From assembly GCA_002898675.1 (NCBI GenBank), contig BEHW01000076.1:1-10566 (forward strand): a stretch of 10,566 nt of DNA, written 5' to 3'. The notes under the pieces are model-generated. The model was not told the DNA's origin and did no database searches. It saw only the letters and a list, made by a program, of their open reading frames with translations. Positions 1-6,221 of the stretch are shown piece after piece; the stretch's first letter is position 1; each line of letters starts with the position of its first letter. The DNA is from a bacterium HR20. GTDB taxonomy: Bacteria > Bacteroidota > Ignavibacteria > Kapaibacteriales > NICIL-2. Position numbers and translations under genes: made by a program.

Positions 1-273
1 CCAGCCACACCCAGAGTGAAATTTCGCGCTGCTCCGATAGAGTGGAGCGCCACATGCTCGGCAGTGGTAGGTTCCCTCGGCGAAGTGATTTGTGTAGCCG
101 CCTGGTCCTGGGGGATCAGTTGCCTTTTCCACAAGGACGCGGTATTCCCATGGGGTCAAGTGAACTGTGTACTCAGGCTTCATGGCTGATGACTCCGATG
201 GTGGGCGATCGAAGAATGCAACTGCTGCGACAATTGTGCTAGCAGCAACGAAAAGGGCACTGCTTGTGTGCAT
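1..273 (-). CDS. msrB: Peptide-methionine (R)-S-oxide reductase MsrB, N-terminal part (cut by left window edge)
   Basis: MsrB reduces the R epimer of methionine sulfoxide in oxidised proteins, normally with thioredoxin. Reading the minus strand from the ATG at 273 gives 91 codons open to the window edge. The family signature is plain: a YHCRACGAPLY segment around residues 69-79 holds the first zinc-type CxxC pair (C71, C74), followed by KFHSGCGW (residues 84-91), whose C89 matches the resolving cysteine. The second CxxC and the catalytic RYC-type cysteine lie outside the window. Before the domain is an uncharged hydrophobic stretch at about residues 6-21, which looks like a signal peptide or anchor, so an exported enzyme is likely. 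An in-frame ATG at 183 (residue 31) would give a cytosolic form instead. No strong ribosome binding site separates the two starts. The gene is divergent from the phosphoesterase at 408. The family call is firm; the start is less so. Confidence 0.9.
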   Translation of the reverse strand, partial: MHTSSALFVAASTIVAAVAFFDRPPSESSAMKPEYTVHLTPWEYRVLVEKATDPPGPGGYTNHFAEGTYHCRACGAPLYRSSAKFHSGCGW

Positions 274-407
274 AGGACATTCCGCAGGGAGAATGCTGGA
301 GCTGCTGACGAGTAACACTGCCGAGCATTTTTCCCATTCGTTCAACGCTACAATGGCTCCTTGCGGTTCTGCGTCGTAAGAAGCACGTAGCTACTAGCTC
401 AGCAGCG
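274..407. promoter_or_regulatory. Divergent intergenic region, msrB / phosphoesterase
   Basis: These 134 bases separate two genes transcribed away from each other, so they should hold promoters for both. A TACAAT hexamer at 349-354 (plus strand), 53 bases before the phosphoesterase ATG, resembles a -10 box, but no matching -35 element lies at 16-18 bases upstream. I see no clear operator or repeat. That this is a promoter region is inferred from gene orientation. Confidence 0.35.
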
Positions 408-1649
408 ATGGACGCCAAACGCTGGTTGTGGTTTGTGCTGACCTCGGCGATTGTTCTGTTTGCGCTTGATGTGATCGTTCTGCTTGCATGGCAGCGCTTT
501 GTCCGTCGGCGTGGGTGGAATCGCTGGCTCGCGCGTGTGCCATGGATCGTTGCGCTGATCTTCCTTGTGGTGTCGCCGTATGTGTCGTACCAGCGGACAA
601 GTATCAACCGCCTGGAGGAGGGAATGTTCCTGCTCTTTGCTGCTTCGACGCTGTGGTACTTGCCGAAAATTCCGATCGCAATTGGTGTCATTGTCGCGAG
701 CGCAGTCAAAATGTTACGACGGTTGGTCCACGTGATTCGTCGGTGGTTTACACAGCGGAGACCCCAGCAGGCTCATACTCCCGATCCACTGCGCCGCCAT
801 GCGCTCGAGACGATTGCATGGAGTAGCGCGGTTGTGCCATTCGGCATTGTTGGGAAAGGGTTTTTCGACACCGATGACCTGACAATCTACGAGGAGGAAA
901 TCACCCTCCGTGGACTCCCACGAGCGTTCGATGGTATTCGGATTGTCCAGCTGAGCGACATCCATGCTGGCTCTTGGCGAAGCCCAGAGCCATTTCGCCG
1001 CACACGCGCGATCGTCGAGCAACTCAAGCCCGACGTGCTCGTCATTACGGGCGATTTTGTCAACTTCGATCCGAAAGAGCTCGAACTCATTCGCGCTGAT
1101 CTTGTGCGGCTGCGTGCTGACATCGGCGTTTTTGCATCGCTTGGGAACCATGACCACTACTGCTCACCGGCGAACCATTCGCTGCTGCGCTCGATGATTT
1201 CGAACTCCGGGATCACGCTGCTTGTCAATTCCAACGTTCCGCTGCGGGTCAGCGGTGAGACGATCTACCTTATCGGTACCGACAACACTGGGCTTGGACA
1301 GAACTTCGCGGATTTGCCTGCGGCGTTGGTCGGGGTTGAACCTGGCGCGACGACGATTCTTTTAGCGCATGATCCGACATTCTGGGATAAGCAAGTTCGA
1401 GGCCGTGCGCCGATTGACTTGATGCTCAGCGGCCATACGCACGGCGGGCAAGTCGGTATCCACTTCCTCGGCGTCGAACTGAGTGTGGCGCAGGTTGTCT
1501 ACAAGCAATGGGCAGGACTCTACCGCGATGGCGAGCAGTACCTCTACGTCAACCGTGGGTTGGGTACAGTCGGCCCACCAATTCGTATCGGTATTCCGCC
1601 GGAAATTACTGTGCTGACACTGCGCTCTCCAAAACCGCAGTACGGCTAA
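408..1649 (+). CDS. Membrane-anchored calcineurin-like metallophosphoesterase (YkuE/YaeI type)
   Basis: A two-metal phosphoesterase of 413 residues with a membrane N-terminal half. Hydrophobic segments lie at about residues 8-28, 41-60, 72-86 and 88-104, with a shorter one near 136-149, and basic stretches fall between them. The catalytic domain starts near residue 175 and carries the full metal-ligand set in order: DIH (D184, H186), TGD (D216), GNHDH (N247, H248), AHD (H321) and SGHTHGG (H343, H345). This order and the GHTHGGQ ending are typical of the YkuE/YaeI branch, some members of which act on lipid or cell-envelope phosphates; the substrate here cannot be read from sequence. All ligands are present, so it should be active. 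The ATG at 408 begins directly before the first membrane segment; no Shine-Dalgarno sequence is visible. Its TAA overlaps the stop of the convergent amidohydrolase. Confidence 0.88.
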   Translation: MDAKRWLWFVLTSAIVLFALDVIVLLAWQRFVRRRGWNRWLARVPWIVALIFLVVSPYVSYQRTSINRLEEGMFLLFAASTLWYLPKIPIAIGVIVASAVKMLRRLVHVIRRWFTQRRPQQAHTPDPLRRHALETIAWSSAVVPFGIVGKGFFDTDDLTIYEEEITLRGLPRAFDGIRIVQLSDIHAGSWRSPEPFRRTRAIVEQLKPDVLVITGDFVNFDPKELELIRADLVRLRADIGVFASLGNHDHYCSPANHSLLRSMISNSGITLLVNSNVPLRVSGETIYLIGTDNTGLGQNFADLPAALVGVEPGATTILLAHDPTFWDKQVRGRAPIDLMLSGHTHGGQVGIHFLGVELSVAQVVYKQWAGLYRDGEQYLYVNRGLGTVGPPIRIGIPPEITVLTLRSPKPQYG

Positions 1650-2821
1650 CGCGCAAGCCAGGCGGCTGCCACTGCGGAGAGCATCGCGCATCCAACTGGG
1701 AGAGCATCTTCGTCGGGGGAGAACTGAGGAGAGTGCAAGCCTGGCATTGTTGATAGGTGCGGTGGACGGCAGCCGAGCATCCAAAATGCAGCGGGGATTC
1801 GCTCTGCGTAGAAGGCAAAATCTTCAGCCCAGAGCTTCGGCTCGAAAGTGCGAACGTTGGCTTCGCCGATGAGCGCATGGGCAACCGAACGAACGTGCTC
1901 GGTTGCTACTGCATCGTTGACCAGCGCTGGATATCCTTCGGCGATTTCGACAGTGCATTCGACGTCGTGGAGGCTGCAGAGTGTCTTGCTGTGCGCGGTG
2001 ATCCGGTTCCACATCTGACGTCGCCACTGCTCGTCGAAACTGCGGAGTGTGCCTTTGAGTTCCACTCGATCTGGGACAATGTTCGTTGCTGTTCCTCCCA
2101 CGATGGAGGTAACTGCGAGTAACCCAGGCTGCAGCGGATTGCGGTAGTGTTGGACGATACTTTCCAAATGCACGACAAGCTCTGCGGCAGCACGGATAGG
2201 ATTGGAGCCATTCTGTGGCTGTGCAGCGTGAGTTCCTTTGCCACGCAAGTGCCAGTACAGCTCATCGGCACTTGCCATGATTGGGCCTGATGCAATTTCT
2301 ACCGTTCCAGTAGGTGCGTCCGGGTACAAGTGCTGGCCAAAGATTGCCTCTGGCGGACAGTCGTCGAATACCCCTTCCTTGATGAGGAGAGAAGCTCCAC
2401 CGGGAGATTTCTCCTCACCAGGCTGGAAGATAAGGAGCACGCGACCACCTAACAAGTCGCGGTGTTGGTGCAGCAGCGCTGCAGCGCCGAGGAGCATCGC
2501 TGTGTGGCAGTCATGCCCGCAGGCGTGCATGATGCCTGGATTGACTGAAGCAAAGGGCAATCCCGTTTGCTCGACGATCGGCAGCGCGTCAATATCAGCG
2601 CGCAGTGCGACACATCGCTGGCCACGCCCGATGCTGACGACTACGCCTGTGTCAGCAACGATGCGCGGCTTGAGCCCAAGCTGCTCGAGAACTGAGGCAA
2701 TGTATCGGCTTGTGTTGTTCTCTTGGAATGATAGCTCAGGATGCTGGTGCAGGTACCGACGGTGTTCGCACAGCCAGGCAGCCTGTTGCTGAGCAAGTGC
2801 AAGCCAATCGGGAGTCTGCAT
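1646..2821 (-). CDS. M20D-family metallo-amidohydrolase (N-acyl-amino-acid / N-acetyl-diaminopimelate deacetylase type)
   Basis: This 391-residue enzyme is a zinc peptidase-fold deacylase that cleaves N-acyl groups from amino acids. Subfamily M20D motifs are all present: HPELSFQE (27-34), ADIDALP (75-81), HACGHDCHT (99-107) with ligands C101 and H103, QPGEE (133-137) with E136/E137, GQHLYP (162-167) with H164, HAAQP (198-202) in the dimerisation lid, TATNIVPD (244-251), EDFA (333-336) and GLHSPQFSPDE (361-371) with H363. Length is normal for the family (380-400). The family includes hippurate hydrolase, auxin-conjugate hydrolases and N-acetyl-LL-diaminopimelate deacetylase (YkuR). The ATG lies only 3 bases after the dapF stop, so translation is probably coupled and the diaminopimelate role is attractive, but this is inferred from context. 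It is the last gene of the minus-strand run. Confidence 0.92.
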   Translation of the reverse strand: MQTPDWLALAQQQAAWLCEHRRYLHQHPELSFQENNTSRYIASVLEQLGLKPRIVADTGVVVSIGRGQRCVALRADIDALPIVEQTGLPFASVNPGIMHACGHDCHTAMLLGAAALLHQHRDLLGGRVLLIFQPGEEKSPGGASLLIKEGVFDDCPPEAIFGQHLYPDAPTGTVEIASGPIMASADELYWHLRGKGTHAAQPQNGSNPIRAAAELVVHLESIVQHYRNPLQPGLLAVTSIVGGTATNIVPDRVELKGTLRSFDEQWRRQMWNRITAHSKTLCSLHDVECTVEIAEGYPALVNDAVATEHVRSVAHALIGEANVRTFEPKLWAEDFAFYAERIPAAFWMLGCRPPHLSTMPGLHSPQFSPDEDALPVGCAMLSAVAAAWLAR

Positions 2822-2824
2822 CGC

Positions 2825-3673
2825 TTATGCGCTGGGAGGAAGTTCCACTGCGACTGTACCGAGCAGTTGTGCAGGACCGCTCAATGTGAGTTTGTTGATC
2901 CTCCGTTGCTCGGAGTAGATCGTCACCGTCAGCCGCTCGCCACTCGGTGGAATAACTGTGATTGTCTCACTGGTGCATTGATTCCGCAGCCACGCAATGA
3001 CCGCCGTTGCAAGCGCACCTGTCCCGCATGCACCAGTGATGCGCTCGACACCGCGCTCGTAAGTTACCAGATGCAGCACGCCGTGCTCGGCGCGATAGAG
3101 GTTGACGTTTGCTCCTTGAGGGAACGCGCTGTGTGCCCGCACACGCGGAGCAAGCTGCGCAAAGTCCACTGCCTGTGTGGATGCTTCACTGTATGTGCTG
3201 AGCACATGCTCCTCGATGACGACGTGGTCGGAGCCTACATCCACGTATACGTAGTCCAGCGATGTTCCGTCAAGCTCAAGCCGAGCATGCTCAACGATCC
3301 TCCGCGGGGGAGGAAACTCCACTGCAATAGTGCCATCATCGGCAATTGATACGCGGTAATGCTCTCCGGCAAGTGCAAGCGCAGCGGCGGTATGGAACCA
3401 GCCATGGCGAGCAGCAAATGCAGCAGCACAGCGAGCGCCGTTGCCACACATCATCCCACTCGTACCATCAGGATTGAAAAAGTGTACGTGGAGGCTCTCT
3501 CCACCGCGGGGCTCGACAAGGAGTACACCCTCGGCATCGCGCCCAACGAGCGAGCGTGCTGCTTGGCAAAGCTGCGGTGAATACCGTGCAGCATTCGCCG
3601 GTGGAAGTGCCGCAGTCGAAGCGACAACGAAAAGATTTCCCGCGCCCGACATTACAGCAAGCTCAAGCTTCAT
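2825..3673 (-). CDS. dapF: Diaminopimelate epimerase DapF, with some atypical motif residues
   Basis: DapF interconverts LL- and meso-diaminopimelate, giving the precursor for lysine and peptidoglycan. It is a cofactor-free enzyme using two cysteines. Both are present: C76 in CGNGARC (76-82) and C216 in ACGTGA (215-220). Other family marks are GAGN near the start (10-13), FNPDG (66-70), a QGANVNL segment (186-192) and YERG (205-208). Length from the ATG at 3673 is 282 residues, as expected. The reading frame stays open 144 bases further upstream, but that part would lie inside the preceding gene and precedes the normal N-terminal motif, so I chose 3673, which overlaps the end of the inositol monophosphatase gene by 11 bases. 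Odd points: the usual KMHGAGNDF is VMSGAGNLF, and the usual GNPH or GSPH is GSDH (147-150). Epimerase fold is certain; exact substrate slightly less so. Confidence 0.9.
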   Translation of the reverse strand: MKLELAVMSGAGNLFVVASTAALPPANAARYSPQLCQAARSLVGRDAEGVLLVEPRGGESLHVHFFNPDGTSGMMCGNGARCAAAFAARHGWFHTAAALALAGEHYRVSIADDGTIAVEFPPPRRIVEHARLELDGTSLDYVYVDVGSDHVVIEEHVLSTYSEASTQAVDFAQLAPRVRAHSAFPQGANVNLYRAEHGVLHLVTYERGVERITGACGTGALATAVIAWLRNQCTSETITVIPPSGERLTVTIYSEQRRINKLTLSGPAQLLGTVAVELPPSA

Positions 3674-4469
3674 TGCGACTGTGCAGGAATTCGACGAGCT
3701 CGCGGTGGAGTGCGCCGTTGGTTGCAACGATCGTTCGTGTCGTGAGCGTATGTGGGTTGCCATTGTAATCAGTGACGCATCCGCCCGCTTCTTGCACCAG
3801 AAGGACACCGGCAGCAATATCCCACGGTTGAAGACCTACTTCCCAAAAGCCATCGAAGCGCCCGGCAGCAAGGTACGCCAGGTCGAGTGCCGCAGAGCCG
3901 AGCCGCCGAATCGGAATTCCACGACGAACAAGCTCAGGAAAATGCCAATCCCGATACTCGGGATAGGACGCGATGTTGTAGGGAAAGCCGGTCACCAAGA
4001 ATGCATCAGCAAGTCGGGCGCACGTCGAAACGGTGATTGGTGTACCGTTGAGCGTAGCACCCCTCCCACGGCGGGCGATAAAAAGCTCATCGAGCAATGG
4101 ATGGTAAACGATGCCAAGCGTTACTTCTCCAGCAACTTCAACCGCGATGCTCACGGAAAAGATCGGAATGCCGTGGGCGAAGTTGACGGTGCCGTCGAGT
4201 GGGTCAACGATCCACCGCACCTGGCTTGTAGTGTCGAGCAAGCCAGCTTCTTCGGTTAGAATTGTATGTGTGGGGAATGTGCCGCGGATCGTTTCGACGA
4301 TGAGCTGCTCAGAGGCAATGTCGGAGTCTGTTACGATGTTGTGGATGCCCTCTTTGAAGCGGAGTTCTTTGGTTTTGGCAAAGTTTGTTCGCAGAAGCTG
4401 ACCAGCACGTCTGGCTGCGTCAATCGCCACTGCTTCCAGCGAAGCAAGCGGGGGCGTAGGTACCGTCAT
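3663..4469 (-). CDS. suhB: Inositol-1-monophosphatase family protein (SuhB-like)
   Basis: A 268-residue magnesium- or lithium-sensitive-type sugar phosphatase; family members hydrolyse inositol 1-phosphate and similar phosphomonoesters, and E. coli SuhB also acts in rRNA antitermination. Metal-site residues are all visible: EEAG (E73, E74), WIVDPLDGTVNF (86-97, with D89, D92, G93, T94) and the late WDIAAG (216-221, with D217). NIVTDSD (44-50) is the usual substrate-loop motif. Length matches the family. The ATG at 4469 is 43 bases after the stop of the HD gene, and the 3' end overlaps dapF by 11 bases, so it sits in the middle of the minus-strand operon. The substrate could also be a related phosphate such as histidinol phosphate or PAP; histidinol-phosphate phosphatases share this fold. 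Nothing in the sequence decides it. Confidence 0.92.
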   Translation of the reverse strand: MTVPTPPLASLEAVAIDAARRAGQLLRTNFAKTKELRFKEGIHNIVTDSDIASEQLIVETIRGTFPTHTILTEEAGLLDTTSQVRWIVDPLDGTVNFAHGIPIFSVSIAVEVAGEVTLGIVYHPLLDELFIARRGRGATLNGTPITVSTCARLADAFLVTGFPYNIASYPEYRDWHFPELVRRGIPIRRLGSAALDLAYLAAGRFDGFWEVGLQPWDIAAGVLLVQEAGGCVTDYNGNPHTLTTRTIVATNGALHRELVEFLHSRNEA

Positions 4470-4512
4470 TGTGCGGCGTTTATGTGTGGGTTACGCAAAA
4501 ATACCAGCAGCG

Positions 4513-5112
4513 TCAGCCAAGGAATTTGTTTTGCTCTTTGCGAAGTTCAGCGACAAGGTAGTGCAGATGCGGATTGGGGCGAGCTTCTGCAAGGGGGACG
4601 TAGCGCTCCATGGTTTCGTTGATGTAGCGGAGCGGATTTCGCTTGAGGTCGAATTCCAGGCAGCGAAAGTTATCCAGCCGTGCTGCAAGGCGAATGATCA
4701 GACAGTCATCGCTGGCATGCTTGAGCCGCTCGACGTGTTCGAGATCAACCGCATCGTGATCAATCTCCTGCCGCTCGAGGTCTTTTGTGAGCGTCTCGAC
4801 GATGTAGGCGCAGTATTCACCGAAGTTGTAGGCGATGATCTCGCGCGTGATTTCGTCAGAGTCTTCGAGCACATCGTGGAGAAGCGCGGCACAGAGCACA
4901 TCGGAATCGGTGATACCAAGCTCAGCAATCAAGATTTTGCACACGCGCGAGCAGTGGAAAAAGTATGGCGAGCCATCACGCCGCTGTTGACCCGCATGCA
5001 CACTTTCAGCCATTTCATAGGCGCTGATGATTTTGTTGAGCTCGACCGGATCTACCCTATCGCGCAAGAGTTGCTCTAATTCCGAGATGGTCAGGTGGGT
5101 CAGATGATACAT
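4513..5112 (-). CDS. Small RelA/SpoT-type HD-domain phosphohydrolase (alarmone-hydrolase-like), one metal ligand replaced
   Basis: A single-domain protein of 199 residues with the HD fold seen in the (p)ppGpp-hydrolase half of Rel/SpoT and in the small hydrolase MESH1. Numbered from the GTG at 5115, visible motifs are QRRDGSPY (44-51), H54, ALLHDVLED (77-85, with H80, D81, E84, D85), LTK (109-111) and RLAARLDNFR (142-151). There is no synthetase or TGS domain. In active relatives the last motif reads LADRL, with the Asp binding manganese; here that position is Ala145, so catalysis may be impaired or altered. Two starts are possible: GTG 5115 or ATG 5112. I chose ATG because a GGAG at 5122-5119 is six bases before it. 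The gene starts 21 bases after the stop of the PhnD-like gene. It could alternatively be a general nucleotide pyrophosphohydrolase. Confidence 0.87.
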   Translation of the reverse strand: MYHLTHLTISELEQLLRDRVDPVELNKIISAYEMAESVHAGQQRRDGSPYFFHCSRVCKILIAELGITDSDVLCAALLHDVLEDSDEITREIIAYNFGEYCAYIVETLTKDLERQEIDHDAVDLEHVERLKHASDDCLIIRLAARLDNFRCLEFDLKRNPLRYINETMERYVPLAEARPNPHLHYLVAELRKEQNKFLG

Positions 5113-5118
5113 CACCAG

Positions 5119-5122
5119 CTCC
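5119..5122 (-). promoter_or_regulatory. Shine-Dalgarno GGAG for the HD-domain gene
   Basis: Reading the minus strand, GGAG is followed by CTGGTG and then ATG. The six-base spacing fits the ATG at 5112 better than the GTG at 5115, which would be only three bases away. It is one of the few clear ribosome binding sites in the window. Confidence 0.5.
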
Positions 5123-5133
5123 GGTTAGTGGAC

Positions 5134-6069
5134 CTATCGCCGACGGAGGAGCGCCTCAAGATCCCCGCCGAAATTACGGATGATCGTTCGTAGCGTGTCG
5201 TAGTCACGGTCACTGGCAGGAGCAAGCCCTTCGACGCTGTAGGCATCGTAGAGAATGCGCCGGCCCGTCGGTGTGCGCTGGAAATCGAGCAGCGCACGCA
5301 CGATTCGTTCGCGCAAGGATGCTGGAAACCCGCGCCGAAAGACGATTGGGTCGTTGGGAATTGGATCGGTCAATGCAACAATCCGCACTTTCTCGAGGAC
5401 GTCGGGGAACTGCGTCCGCACCCGTGCGCGTGCATCGAGCACTTCGCCGGTCGAAGGATCGGGTGGGGAGTAGTACGTCGCTCCTGCATCAACTTGCCGC
5501 TGATAGACCATCGTGACGACGTTGTCGTGCTTGCCTGCAAAGAGAACCTGACCGAGCCGAATGCCATGACGCTCAAGTAATGCTTTCGGGAGGATGTATC
5601 CAGACGTTGATGCTGCATCAACGAAGGCAAAGCGTTTTCCGGCAAGGTCCTCGATCGTGCGGATGCCACTTGCTACGTGTGCGATGATTTGCCCACGGTA
5701 GTGAGTTTCTCCTCCGCGGCGGACGACCATGAGTGCTGCTTCTGCGCCGTACTTCTCGTGTGCGAGAATGTAGCTGAAGGTGTTCGTAATGGCAACGTCC
5801 ACACCGCCGCTGCCAAAGGACTCGACGACCACGATGTAGCTTGTTGGCACTGCGGCAGTAAACCATAGCCCAGTGGCACGATGCAAGTATGCTACAAGCG
5901 AATCGGCGCTCGTGGTGACTTTTTGATTTTCAACCGATGGGGTGAGCATGAGTTGAATTGGCCGCTGCGGGCTTCCCAGCTCTGGAGCCGCCGATTGCAG
6001 AAGAGGCCGAATCGTCAGCCACGCGATCGCCGCAAGTGTCAGGGAGCCGTAGAGCAGTACGTACCGCAT
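5134..6069 (-). CDS. PhnD-type phosphate/phosphite/phosphonate-binding periplasmic protein, orphan
   Basis: A 311-residue substrate-binding protein of the PhnD family, which captures phosphonate, phosphite or related oxyanions outside the inner membrane, usually for a PhnCE ABC transporter. An N-terminal hydrophobic segment (about 3-20) after Arg2 acts as signal peptide or anchor; SAA at 26-28 could be a cleavage site, and there is no lipobox cysteine. Family marks: YRGQI (124-128), DLAGKRFAFVD (141-151), STSGYILP (154-161, the ligand-loop region), KHDNVV (180-185), VDAGATY (193-199) and IPNDPIVFR (237-245). Length is normal. No ATPase or permease gene lies on either side, so the partner is elsewhere, or the protein serves as a sensor. 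It heads the minus-strand run, 21 bases before the HD gene. Ligand is unknown; some family members bind other anions. Confidence 0.85.
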   Translation of the reverse strand: MRYVLLYGSLTLAAIAWLTIRPLLQSAAPELGSPQRPIQLMLTPSVENQKVTTSADSLVAYLHRATGLWFTAAVPTSYIVVVESFGSGGVDVAITNTFSYILAHEKYGAEAALMVVRRGGETHYRGQIIAHVASGIRTIEDLAGKRFAFVDAASTSGYILPKALLERHGIRLGQVLFAGKHDNVVTMVYQRQVDAGATYYSPPDPSTGEVLDARARVRTQFPDVLEKVRIVALTDPIPNDPIVFRRGFPASLRERIVRALLDFQRTPTGRRILYDAYSVEGLAPASDRDYDTLRTIIRNFGGDLEALLRRR

Positions 6070-6221
6070 TGTCGTTCCGATGTCGGTTCAGCTTGGTCGA
6101 GCAGACAGGCAGAGCGTTGCGCCGTAGTTTTGCAGCCGTTTGTCGCCCCGCTTTCTGCAAAGTTCGGCAATTGCGGGGGAAAAACACTTCACTGCTTCGT
6201 TCCACTTTGCACCGTGCTGCG
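6070..6221. promoter_or_regulatory. Divergent intergenic region, PhnD-like operon / sucC
   Basis: This 152-base gap separates the five-gene minus-strand run from sucC and should hold both promoters. I find no good -35/-10 pair on either strand and no strong ribosome binding site before sucC (the bases before the ATG read GTGCTGCG). It holds two imperfectly interleaved inverted repeats, listed separately. Regulatory role is inferred from orientation. Confidence 0.4.
6129..6178. repeat. Two interleaved short inverted repeats upstream of sucC
   Basis: TTTGCAG at 6129-6135 is the exact inverse complement of CTGCAAA at 6155-6161 (19-base gap). CCCCGC at 6146-6151 pairs with GCGGGG at 6173-6178 (21-base gap). 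The two overlap, so they could form only one hairpin at a time, or they could be operator half-sites. Such short matches also arise by chance, so function is unproven. Confidence 0.3.

Noticed and set aside
42..379. Short plus-strand frames at the left edge
   Set aside because: The minus strand here encodes MsrB with its cysteine motifs, so the plus-strand frames are shadows or chance.
3674..3817. 48-codon N-terminal extension of dapF
   Set aside because: The frame is open but lies inside the upstream phosphatase gene, shows no homology, and precedes the normal DapF start motif at 3673.
3441..4259. 272-codon plus-strand frame across dapF and the inositol monophosphatase gene
   Set aside because: It is opposite two well-recognised genes, and its translation has no recognisable motif.
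5958..6221. 88-codon N-terminal extension of sucC
   Set aside because: SucC proteins begin at the MNIHEYQAKQ-type motif found at 6222; the extension overlaps the divergent PhnD-like gene.
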